A program made the translations under genes and the position numbers. Source: Patescibacteria group bacterium UBA5124 (GTDB lineage: Bacteria > Patescibacteriota > Gracilibacteria > Absconditabacterales > Absconditicoccaceae). From it: DNA of 24,246 nucleotides. The notes beneath the pieces are model-generated. The model made no database searches, was not told the origin of the DNA, and was given only the letters and a program-made list of their open reading frames with translations. Shown here piece after piece: positions 12,101-21,062 of this stretch; position 1 is the first letter of the stretch, and each line of letters begins with the position of its first letter. The stretch spans positions 1 through 24,246 of the forward strand of contig DHYS01000003.1 of the NCBI GenBank assembly GCA_002414185.1, written 5' to 3'.

Positions 12101-13564
12101 AATAATACTGCTTGTACCAATGATGATGTTACATTAGATTATGGTATCCTATGAATCTGTGGAAACGGTATTAGAGAATGATATGAGCAATGTGATGAAG
12201 GAGGAGATAGAGGTGAACGTAATGGAGGTTTATGTAAGAGAGGATGTATTCTCAATGATGAAGCTTCATCATGTCTCTCTATAAGCAATGCTAATGTATC
12301 ACTACAAAACAATGAATACCTACCATTCTGGTGGAGATTAACTAGCACAAAAAATATCGTAAAAGATACTTCTTGTTCTAGCAAATACGAAAACATGATA
12401 GATGAAAAATCTATGCAATGTACTTTCTCAATGAAACAACCAGGAAAGGATGCTGAACAAGTATTCTCTGTAGCATGTAATGAAAAAATGCTTAATAATG
12501 CTCTCTTCTCAACTTACTACAAAAATTATTGGGATGTTGCTTTTGGAAACTACTATATAAATCTCAAACAAATATTTGATGACAATTCTCAATTTGATAA
12601 TGATCTCTTTGGAGAATATAAGATCAGACTTGATCGTGTAGACTATAGATATTGTGCCTATGATGAAGATGAAGATGATTATGAACGAAAAGATACAGAA
12701 TTAGATAATGTTTGTGAAACAAACTTTACCGTAACTAAACCGTATCTTGTACAAAAGAGTGCCTTTGGACTTACACCAAAAGCAACTACGATCAATCTTG
12801 ATGACTTCTATGACATCAATGGAGACAAACTTATCAAGAGAACAGATTTGGAAGATGTAATGATCTTGGATAGTAATGATTATAAAATATCAAATATTAC
12901 TAACCTTACAAAAACATTCCTTGATAAATACAATAAACTTGCTATAGCAAACAAATATCTTCCTAAACAACTTCAATGACTTAATGTATCTAAAGCTGCT
13001 GGAGTAGCAAACAAGAGTATGTATGTAATTGATAGAGGAAATAGTTCTCAGACTTCTATCACGATAGATGGAAAGACTTGGAATCAATCACCATTCACTA
13101 TTATTACCTATGGTCTCAATGTTATTATCAAGGGAAATGTAGATGTAAATGGTATGTTTATCGTAAACAATGGTAATATTATTTTTGAACCAGAAGATTG
13201 TAATCAACAACAAACAGTGAAAGGTATATTTATCGTAAACAACGGTTCATTCAATAGTCGTAAATCTTCTAATCAAGCTTCTATAGTAAACAATTCCCTT
13301 AATGATCCTCGATGTAATGCTGGTGGATTGTATGTGAAGGGAGTATTGATTGGAAATGGTATAGAGACACTTGTTAGTCAAAGAAGAGCTTCTCTACCAA
13401 CTTGGTTCTATGTAAATGGATCTGAAAAATCTATTCAAGTACAAAGAAGAAATCAAATACTAAATGGTGCTGCTGTGGTAATAGAATACAGTCCAGATCT
13501 ATGGGTTCAACTACCTCCAGGAGCCGAAGAATTTACTTCTACTCTAGATGTTTATAAAAAATAA
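9134..13564 (+). CDS. Giant secreted multi-repeat surface protein (1476 aa)
   Basis: A signal peptide (about residues 1-26, TFAA|D) is followed by a short Cys-rich segment with six or more Cys (28-75). Five or more DUF11/CARDB-like beta-sandwich repeats follow, beginning near residues 196, 309, 422, 537 and 665, each with the GDxVxFTVxYxNxG pattern. A DUF4215-like module VCGDGLVTKNEECDG starts at Cys767. An acidic Cys/Asp-rich stretch follows, and a second module ICGNGIREGYEQCDEGG starts at Cys1009. The C-terminal domain (about 1320-1476) has repeated GMFIVNNGNI/GIFIVNNGSF beta-helix-like strands and ends with PPGAEEF, an arrangement I recall from large CPR surface proteins. About 16 TGA codons are in frame. 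It is the last gene of the block, followed by a terminator 14 bases after its TAA. The likely role is adhesion or surface structure. Confidence 0.85.
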
Positions 13565-13577
13565 TTTTTATTTGCAA

Positions 13578-13615
13578 GAAACTATAGTGATCTAATACAC
13601 TATAGTTTTTTGTTT
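13578..13615 (+). terminator. Rho-independent terminator ending the surface-protein block
   Basis: A perfect 11-bp stem (AAACTATAGTG at 13579-13589 with CACTATAGTTT at 13598-13608), an 8-base loop, and a T-rich tail from 13606. It begins 14 bases after the stop of the 1476-aa protein gene. No comparable hairpin separates the four upstream genes, supporting one transcript. Confidence 0.9.
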
Positions 13616-13694
13616 TATAAGAAAATAATCACATAATATATTGATTTTATCTACTGTTTATATATAGATATGTATAATAATGTATTATTTTATT

Positions 13695-13700
13695 TATAAT
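13695..13700 (+). promoter_or_regulatory. Candidate -10 box of the histidine-kinase gene
   Basis: A consensus TATAAT ends 9 bases before the ATG at 13710, so transcription would begin at or within a few bases of the start codon and give a leaderless message. A second TATAAT lies at 13673-13678. No convincing -35 hexamer was found for either. Confidence 0.45.
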
Positions 13701-13709
13701 TTTTGTTTT

Positions 13710-14603
13710 ATGACTAACAAAGGGAATAATAAAGCATATTCTGAAATAGAAAAACAATTATTAGAACAAATTAATCTTGTAGAAGAATTAAGTAAAAAAT
13801 TAGCAATCTCAGAACAATATTCTAAAGAACTAGCAAAAACACTTACAGAAACTGAAAAAAAAGCAGAAGAATCTGATAAACTTAAAACAGCTTTCTTAGC
13901 AAATCTTTCTCATGAAATAAGAACACCATTGAATGCTATTTTAGGATTTTGAGAAATTGTTTGTAGAGAAGACATTCCATCTAATAAAAAAAATACTTAT
14001 TTCGATTTAATCAAATATAATATTACACACCTTCTTACCTTAGTAGAAGAACTTGTAGATTATTCCAAAATGAAAGCAGGAAGTTTAGTAATATTACCAG
14101 CTAAGTTTTCTTTACAAAAATTTATTGATAAAAACAGAGTATCTGTGGAAAAATTTATTTCTCAGTTACAAAAAGAAAATGAGCTTAAAAATCCTACTAT
14201 AGAATTTTCAAACAATTCTTCTCATTCTAATTTTATGGCTGATGAAATCAGAATACAACAAATTGTCTCTAATCTTGTAAAAAATGCTATAAAGTTTTCT
14301 GAAAATAAGGGGAATAATTCACATATATTAGTTGATTTTTCTTGGGATGACAAAAAAAATACTCTTTGTATAAAAGTACAAGATAATGGAATAGGAATAA
14401 ATCCAGATAAACACGATATAATCTTTGAACCATTCAGACAAGTAGATGAAAAAATTACTAGAAATTATTGAGGAACAGGATTAGGTTTAAGTATTGTAAA
14501 ATCTTTGACAGACCTTATGCATTGAACCATAACAATTGATAGTACTGTATGAGAAGGAACTACCTTTACTGTAGAATTACCTTTGGAACCAATTACTGAT
14601 TAA
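13710..14603 (+). CDS. Soluble sensor histidine kinase (297 aa), orphan
   Basis: The HisKA H-box is FLANLSHEIRTPLNAILGFGE with the phospho-accepting His68. The HATPase_c domain follows with the N-box QIVSNLVKNAIKFSEN, G1 DNGIGI, F-box FEPFRQVD and G2 box GGTGLGLSIVKSL. The first glycine of that G2 run is TGA (14469-14471), one of four TGA codons. There is no transmembrane segment. The N-terminal 60 residues are a charged heptad-like coiled coil, so the input is probably cytosolic or protein-borne. The ATG at 13710 is chosen over one at 13680 because a TATAAT lies between them. No response regulator is adjacent. The next gene starts 24 bases downstream and encodes a small membrane protein that may be co-expressed. 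Family is certain; signal and partner are unknown. Confidence 0.92.
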
Positions 14604-14627
14604 TTTTTATCTTATTATCTTAGTAAG

Positions 14628-15044
14628 ATGATAAAAAGAATTATTGTTATTCTTCTTTTCTTGTGACTGATCTATGGAGGATATTGGCTGATAGATAAAA
14701 AATGAGCAACTGAACTAAAAGATTCAACTATAGATTTTGTTGAAAACACTTTTTCTTGAGATATTTTACCTATAACAGGAGTTTTAGATGAATGATCTTC
14801 TGGAGACCCACTCTTTTCTGGATTATTAGTATCACCTGATACTACCACATGAATTAATATAATCCCTGAAAGAACAAATACTGATATGTGAGACATCAGT
14901 GAGTTACAATCACAAACAGGAACACTACTTTCTACATGATCTCAACAAATTATCTCAACAGGAACTACTCAAAAAACCTCAACAACTACAAAAGTTTCTT
15001 CTCCTAAAAGTTCAACAGATCTTCTTAATACTCTCTTCAAATAG
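14628..15044 (+). CDS. Small Ser/Thr-rich single-pass membrane protein (138 aa)
   Basis: The product begins MIKRIIVILLFLGLIYGGYWL, a signal-anchor helix with positive residues on the cytoplasmic side. About 115 polar residues dominated by Ser, Thr and Gly follow, the last 50 being low-complexity STGTTQKTSTTTKVSS-like. Seven of its 138 codons are TGA, so a standard-code caller would see only scraps. It starts 24 bases after the histidine kinase gene and is followed by a terminator, so the two are probably co-transcribed; the ATG has A/G-rich sequence upstream rather than the usual T-rich leader. No family is recognised. It could be a cell-surface partner or linker protein; a link to the kinase is only positional. 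Confidence 0.75.
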
Positions 15045-15080
15045 GTTTTTTTCTTGAAAGTATCTAGCAAAAATATAATA

Positions 15081-15110
15081 AGGGATAGTCTTAGGACTAT
15101 CTTTTTGTTT
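15081..15110 (+). terminator. Rho-independent terminator
   Basis: The stem GATAGTC (15084-15090) pairs with GACTATC (15095-15101) across the loop TTAG, extended by G-U/A-U pairs, and is followed by TTTTTGTTT. It separates the kinase/membrane-protein pair from gatA, which starts at 15134. Confidence 0.85.
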
Positions 15111-15133
15111 ATTTATACTCACTCTATTATCTT

Positions 15134-16540
15134 ATGAATCTTACGTTAAAAGCCTATATAGACTGAATAGTTTCTAAAAATATTTCTGTAAAAGATGTTG
15201 TACAACACTATACAAACAAAGCTCAACAAGAAAATACAAAACTGAATGCTTTTGTAAGATTTCATGACGATTATAGTCAAACTCATATTGATAGTTTTGC
15301 TGACAAACCTTTACATGGAGCACCTATAGGTATCAAAGATATTATTTTAACTCAATGATATATTTCTTCTTGTGCATCAAAAATGCTTGAAGATTTTGTA
15401 AGTCCATATAGTGCGACTTGCTTTGAAAAACTTGAAAAAAACGGATGATTAATGATAGGAAAAACTAATATGGATGAATTTGCTATGGGAGGATCCAATG
15501 AACATTCCGCATTTGGACCATGTATCAATCCTCATGGAACAAAACGTGTTTCTGGATGATCTAGTGGTGGTAGTGCTGCTGCGGTTGCCGCTGATTTGTG
15601 TATTGCTGCACTTGGAACTGATACAGGATGAAGTGTTCGTGAACCAGCTTCTTTTTGTGGAATAGTAGGGCTCAAACCTACTTATGGGAGAGTATCTAGA
15701 TATGGAGTACAGGCTATGGCTTCTAGTTTGGATCAAGTAGGAGTAATGACAAAGACGGTAGAAGATGCAGAAATTCTTCTTACCTCTATTTCTGGATATG
15801 ACTCTAAAGATGCACAATCTTCTCCTAAAGCTGATTCTCGAGAAGTGATCTCAGACATAACAAAACTAAAAATAGCTATACCAAAACAAGCTTTTGCTGA
15901 AGGATTAGACCCTAAAGTAAAAATTAGATATGAAGAAACTATAGAAAAATTACGCAACTTATGATATCAAGTAGATGAAATAGATCTACCTCTTTTAGAT
16001 AATGCTCTTGCTATTTATTATACACTTATGCCTGCTGAAGTAAGTACAAATATGTCCAGATTTGATGGAGTTAGATTTGGTAAACAAGGTGATATGCAAG
16101 CATATCCAGATATTCAGAGTTACTATACAGCTATGAGATCTGAGTGATTTGGAAACGAAGTAAAAAGAAGAATTCTTCTCTGAACATTTGTTCTCAGTTC
16201 AGCTAACTATGAAGGATATTATCTCAAAGCACAAAAAGCTAGACAACAATTTAGAAGAGATTTTTCTAAATTATTTTCTCAATATGATATTATCCTTACC
16301 CCTACAGCTCCAGGAGTTGCTTGGAAGTTAGGAGAAAGACTTGCTGATCCTCTTCAGGAATATCTTGAAGATCTCTATACTGTTCCAGCTAATATTGGAT
16401 GACTTCCTGCTATGTCAGTACCTACAGGATATATCGAGGATCAAGGAGAACAGATGCCTGTATGAATGCAGATAATGGCTGATAGATGGCAAGAACCAAA
16501 ACTTTTTTCATTAGGTAAAATTATTGAAAAATTATTTTAA
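15134..16540 (+). CDS. gatA: Aspartyl/glutamyl-tRNA(Asn/Gln) amidotransferase subunit A
   Basis: GatA releases ammonia from glutamine and channels it to GatB, which converts Glu-tRNA(Gln) or Asp-tRNA(Asn) to the amidated form; it is needed where GlnRS or AsnRS is absent. The 468-aa product is near the usual 480-490. The Ser-cisSer-Lys triad is visible: Lys68 (GIKDI), Ser143 (SGGSSGGSAAAV) and Ser167 (GTDTGGSVR), with the spacing expected of the family. Glycines inside both serine motifs, Gly142 (15557-15559) and Gly166 (15629-15631), are TGA codons, which is strong evidence for UGA=Gly; ten TGA codons occur in all. The residue after SVR is Glu where Gln is common. gatB and gatC are not adjacent, so the subunits must be encoded elsewhere. 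Confidence 0.95.
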
Positions 16541-16621
16541 TTTCTTCTTGTATTTTTCTTCGAAAATTCTAAAAGCTTTTTCAAAACAAAAGACCAAATC
16601 TAAAAACTAAATCACATTGTT

Positions 16622-16954
16622 ATGGAAACACTACCTTATTCTCAAGAAGTTATTTGTTTAGATAAAAAAGGGATTACAATCAATAATCTCTCATCTCAAG
16701 AGAAGGACCTAAACTTAGAAGACTTGCAACTATTGAAGGAACTGTTTTCTCAAGAAATTTCTTCACTAGAAGTATGTCTTGTTGAAACAAAAACTATTTC
16801 CCATGAAATAGGACTTGACTTTATGTTACGTAATATTCAAAGGAGTCTAAAAAACGCTCAATCTAATTCGAAAGCAATAATATCTTTTATGTACATGATC
16901 TTATTATTTCTATCAAGATTGATTTTTTGAATTTTTGGGATATGAATTCCATAG
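16622..16954 (+). CDS. Small tail-anchored protein, function unknown (110 aa)
   Basis: The first 85 residues are polar and helical, with an acidic Leu-rich middle (DLNLEDLQLLKELFSQEISS). The last 25 form one hydrophobic helix (SFMYMILLFLSRLIFGIFG) that reaches the C-terminus, so the protein is probably anchored by its tail with a cytoplasmic N-domain. Two TGA codons lie at the very end (16928-16930 and 16943-16945); with standard decoding the protein would stop at SRLIF and keep most of the anchor. The gene ends TAG and is followed by a terminator. No family is recognised, and it stands between gatA and rny without an obvious link. Confidence 0.65.
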
Positions 16955-16986
16955 CATTATCTAATCCTGTTTAATACATTATTACT

Positions 16987-17018
16987 AGATAACTCTGTCT
17001 TTTGCAGAGTTATTTTTG
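16987..17018 (+). terminator. Rho-independent terminator
   Basis: The stem TAACTCTG (16990-16997) pairs with CAGAGTTA (17005-17012) around the loop TCTTTTG, followed by TTTTTG. It ends the transcript of the small tail-anchored protein gene. Confidence 0.85.
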
Positions 17019-17112
17019 TTTGCATTTCTTTCTCTAAATCCTATAGTACATTTTGATTCCCTATTTGAGGGAAATTTTCTGAATTATTTTTATTTGATGA
17101 TGATATTATCGT

Positions 17113-18615
17113 ATGAGCATAATTACTATTATTGGTTATCTGCTCGCAGTAGGATTAGGATGAGCAGCAGGATTTTATGGATATAAAAAAACATTAACTC
17201 AAAAAGCAATCCAATTTAAAGAAAGAATGGCTAAAGTAAAAGAAATTGAAGAAGACATGTTGGATCAAGCAAAGAAAAAATCTGAATGAATTCTCCAACA
17301 AGCAGAAGAAAAAGCACAAAAAATTGAAGATCAAAGATTAGAAAAAATGGAAGTAATCCAAAACAGACTTCTTGCTAGAGAAGAAAAAATGGATGAAAAA
17401 TTAGAAAAATTAGAACAAGAAAAAGTAAAACTTACTGAAAAACAAAAAGAAGTAGATGAAATCGTTCAACAACAAGTTACTAAATTGTCTGAATTAGCAC
17501 ATCTTTCAAAGGATGATGCAAAAAAACAATTGATGGATCAAGTTGAACAAGAATATCAGTCAGATTTTACTGCTTTTATAGAAAAATTAAAAAACGTAAA
17601 AAAAGAAGAAGCTGACAAAGAAGCTGCTATGATTGTAAGCAAGTCATTACCTAGAGTAGCTGTAGATTCAGTTAGTGAATTCACTACTAAAACCGTAGAT
17701 CTTCCAAACGAAGATTTCAAAGGAAAACTTATCGGAAGAGAAGGAAGAAACATCTCTTATTTTGAAAAAATGACAGGAGTTGAGCTTATTGTAGATGATA
17801 CTCCATTGCTTGTTAGATTATCATCTTTTGATAGTGAAAAGAGATATATCGCAGCAACTGTTTTGGAAAGATTAGTAAAGGATGGAAGAATCAACCCTTT
17901 CTATATTGAAAAAAATTATAATCAAGTAGTAAGTGAAATAGACAATCTTTACTCAGACAAAGGTAAAGAAGCTCTAAATATGCTAAATCTCCCAATGATG
18001 AAACCAGAAATCGTAAAAATGATTGGTCAATTCTTTTTGAGATTTAGTTATGGACAAAATCTTTGGCAACACAGTATTGAAGTAGCAAAAATATCTGAAT
18101 CAATTGCTAGTGAATTATGACTAGATGCTACTCTTGCAAAAAAAGCTGGACTTCTCCATGATATTGGAAAGATTCTTGCTAATACTGGTGAATCTCATGC
18201 AAAGATCGGTGCTGAAGTACTTAAGAAATTTGGAATGGATCCTGCTATCATTAATGCAGCTGAAGCTCATCACTATGATGTGCCTATTGATAATCCTTAT
18301 GCTTGGATCGTAACTGCTGCTGATGCTATGTCAGCATCTAGACCAGGTGCTAGATTTAATACAAAAGAACTCTTCATCGAAAAGATGACAGAACTTGAAA
18401 AACTTATTCATGAAATGCCAGGAATTGATAAAGTACATATTATGCAAGCTGGTAGAGAAATCATGGTATATGTAGATCCAAAACAAATCACAGATATGGA
18501 TGTAGAAAGACTTCTCAAACAAATCTGAGAAAAAATAGATAGTCAATTAGACTATCCTGGAATCATTAGAATCACAGGAATCAGAGAAACTAAGGTTATT
18601 GAATTCCTTAGATAG
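17113..18615 (+). CDS. rny: Ribonuclease Y
   Basis: This is the membrane-tethered endoribonuclease that starts mRNA decay in many bacteria lacking RNase E. The 500-aa product has the expected order: an N-terminal transmembrane helix (about 4-20, IGYLLAVGLGGAAGFYGY), a long charged coiled coil (about 30-165), a KH RNA-binding domain with GKLIGREGRNI (about 203-213), and an HD hydrolase domain with LLHDIGK, the metal-binding His349-Asp350. Family length is about 510-520, so it is complete. Four TGA codons occur, including the conserved Gly in SELGLDATLAKKAGLLHD (18118-18120). The ATG at 17113 directly precedes the membrane anchor, so this start is favoured. A polytopic membrane protein gene starts 22 bases after its TAG. 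Confidence 0.96.
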
Positions 18616-18637
18616 TATTTAAATTCTATAAAACAAA

Positions 18638-19432
18638 ATGTATCCTTATTTTACGATTCGATGACTGAAATTGTATATGACAGGTATTGGAATCGTTCTC
18701 TCATTTATTACTTTTGTTGCTGTTGTTTGGTATCTTAGTAAAAGAAATCTTCAAAGTTTTCGAAAATTCTTTTACTGGCTACCTGTGATTATCTCGTTAG
18801 TATATTTCTTGGGATCTTATACTCAGTTTATACTTTCAACACAATCATTTGTACCAAAAACACTAACTGACATATGAACTATCTTATCTCCTTATGGATA
18901 TAAGTTTCATTTTGCAGGGATTTTACTAGGTATAGTAACTTCTCTAGCTATTTTCTTTAAGAATATAAAAACATTGGAAAACAAAAAAGTCTGGGCTGAT
19001 ATTTTCTTTTTTGCTTTTTCATTATGTTTGGTTCCCTTGTGATTCTTCTTACTTCTAGGAGATAACTTTGTAGGTAATACAACCTCTAGTTTCTTGGGAA
19101 TGAAATCTCTCCATTCTGAAAGTTTGTGGAATAAATTTGATTCAGTATTTCCAATAGGATTATTTTTATCTTTAGGATCATTATTAGTTACGTTTGGTAT
19201 CTATATTAGAAAGCTTGTTCTGAAAAAAAAATGACTTGGACTACTATGATTAGCTATATTACTTATTGTAGTAAATATTGTTATGATGATGCAACAATAT
19301 CCTAGATATATGGTTATTTCTCTTTGAAATATTAGCATAGATATCAAACAACATATTTCATTTTTTGTGATTATGTTCTGTATCTATCTTTATAAAAAAT
19401 GGAACGCTCCTAGACTTGTAATTGAAGAATAA
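18638..19432 (+). CDS. Polytopic membrane protein, possibly a degenerate Lgt-like protein (264 aa)
   Basis: About six or seven hydrophobic helices span the protein. The layout vaguely follows prolipoprotein diacylglyceryl transferase (Lgt). The start MYPYFTIRGLKLYMTGIGIVL resembles the Lgt start (yPilf.iG.l.i..yGl), YGYKFHFAGILLGI recalls the GGlsfHGgllG segment, LGDNFVGNTTSSF recalls GRiGNfinGE, and FPIGLFLSL recalls HPtQlYE. The Arg and Glu of the Lgt GR.GN..nGE signature are not evident, so catalysis is doubtful. Six TGA codons are in frame. The start lies 22 bases after rny without a terminator, so co-transcription is likely. An unrelated six-helix membrane protein is the alternative. Confidence 0.6.
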
Positions 19433-19513
19433 TAAAATTTGTTAAATATGGTTAAACAAAATGTTTAACGCGAAGTGTTTAACGACGTTTAACCCTTCAA
19501 AGATAAATAATTC
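19433..19513. repeat. Cluster of GTTTAAC motifs upstream of the baseplate-J-like gene
   Basis: Three direct copies of GTTTAAC lie at 19463-19469, 19477-19483 and 19487-19493. One inverted copy (GTTAAAC, 19451-19457) and a partial one (GTTAAA, 19441-19446) precede them. The inverted copy and the first direct copy form a perfect 7-bp hairpin with a 5-base loop but no T-tract, so a terminator is unlikely. The cluster lies 20-70 bases before the next ATG, where an operator array would sit. The repeats are seen directly; the regulatory role is inferred. Confidence 0.55.
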
Positions 19514-21025
19514 ATGAAACTTTTTTTTCTTAAAGATCATAGTTTATATAAAATTTTTAAAACGCTCGAAAAGGTTCCAAATGGAAAAACAATCCATATT
19601 CATATAGATCCTGAGCATGCTTTTTTTGATAATGAACGATGGGGAAAACAAATACAAGAACTTCTTGTACAAAAAAATCTTCATGCTTTTTTCATTACCA
19701 AAACAGAAAAAACTAGAAACTTTTTTGAAAGAATATGACTTCAAGTAATCCATCAAGAAAAACATAAAATATTGAAGGTACTCAATTTAGCATATCTCTT
19801 TATTTTTAATATCAAAAAATTTCATCTCCACGTATATACTAAAAAAAACTATATTTTTTATATGGTATTTGGATTTGAAATAGTGTTTGTTTTATTGGTA
19901 TTATATTTCCTCTACTCTCTTATTTTACCAGGAACTACTATAGAAATAAATCCATCTAATCAGGCTGAAAATATTATCTATAATTTCCGTTATTATAATA
20001 CTACAGATACTACGTATCCAGAAAATTCAAGAAATCTTAGCATACCATTTCAAACATGATTTATTGATTATAAATATAGTTTATCTATTAGTGTAGATAA
20101 TATAAAACATATTCAAAATCCTTCTCGATGAGAATTAAGATTAGTTAATCCTACCGATCAAAAGTATGAACTTCTCAAATGAACAAGATTTGAGACCAAT
20201 GATGGTCTGGTTTTTAAATCTAAAAAAGCATTTAAACTTCCTGCAAACTCTGAAGTATTTGTTTCCGTAGTTGCTGATGATCAAGATACTCAATGAGTAA
20301 TCATCTGAGCTAGAGGAAATATCTCAAAAGGAACAAAACTTTATATAAGAAATTTAAAATCAAGCTATTATCTCAAGACGATTTATGCCGTAGCTACAGC
20401 TGATTTTTCTTGATGAACACTAACATCCGAAGGTGTTGTAACTCAAAAAGATATCAATGTCTTATCAGGTAAATTGGTGAATACCATCCTCCAACAAAAA
20501 ATGAATATTATCGAAAAAAACTTTATGACTCCTGATAAAATATTTCTTAATTTTGAAAATCTGGTATCTGTAGATATACAGTCTATAACTATCGAAAACC
20601 AACCAAAACAAAAAATACCTTATCTTAATGGATCGGTAATTGCTCGTATACATTTTGCTTATATCAATGAGTCAGATCTCTTTAAACAAATCGAAAAATT
20701 TCTTGATCAAAGACCTTCTGATAAAGTGAAACTTATTAGTATAAACAAGTGATCTCTTGTTTTCTATTCTTCTATCAAACAAGATGCACTCTGAGCATAT
20801 ATTATTCCAACAAAAATAAGTATTACTCAATGATATGATTTCGAAAAAGATGTAAACGGAATTGTAGATGCTATCAAAACAAATATTGTAGGTAAAGACA
20901 AAGATAAAGCTAAAGAACTCCTCTTTGATTATCCAGAGATTTCTTCAGCTAAGATCGTTATCAGACCTCCTCGATATACCACAGTAACGAGACTCAAATC
21001 TAGAATAAAGATAGAAATGAAGTAA
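19514..21025 (+). CDS. Single-pass membrane protein with a baseplate-J-like exterior domain (503 aa)
   Basis: Residues 1-110 form a predicted cytoplasmic domain (IHIHIDPEHAFF...FFITKTEKTRNFFERIGLQVI) resembling the Rossmann-like N-domain I recall from similar CPR proteins. One transmembrane helix follows at about 117-137 (VFGFEIVFVLLVLYFLYSLILPG), then a large exterior region. About 215-330 of that region has the baseplate-J-like pattern: GELRLVNPTDQKYELLKGTRFETNDGLVFKSK, then NISKGTKL, ATADFSGGTLTSEGVVTQKDI. Such proteins are often annotated 'baseplate J-like' in Patescibacteria but have no phage genes around them, as here. Eleven TGA codons occur, with a tandem pair at 20411-20416. The GTTTAAC repeats lie upstream and truD 37 bases downstream. 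Role unknown, probably cell-envelope. Confidence 0.7.
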
Positions 21026-21062
21026 TACACGGAAAGATTATTATTTATATTACTTTATACCT

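Noticed and set aside
1673..13564. Interpretation of the block as degraded pseudogenes with many nonsense mutations
   Set aside because: All interruptions are TGA and never TAA or TAG, the frame is kept for thousands of codons, and housekeeping genes in the same window show TGA at essential glycines.
15449..15817. Minus-strand 122-codon frame opposite gatA
   Set aside because: It lies wholly antisense to the conserved catalytic region of GatA and encodes a Ser/Arg/Cys-rich shadow translation.
19514..21025. Prophage remnant suggested by the baseplate-J resemblance
   Set aside because: No other phage gene is nearby and the flanking genes are housekeeping; a membrane anchor at the N-terminus is unlike phage baseplate proteins.
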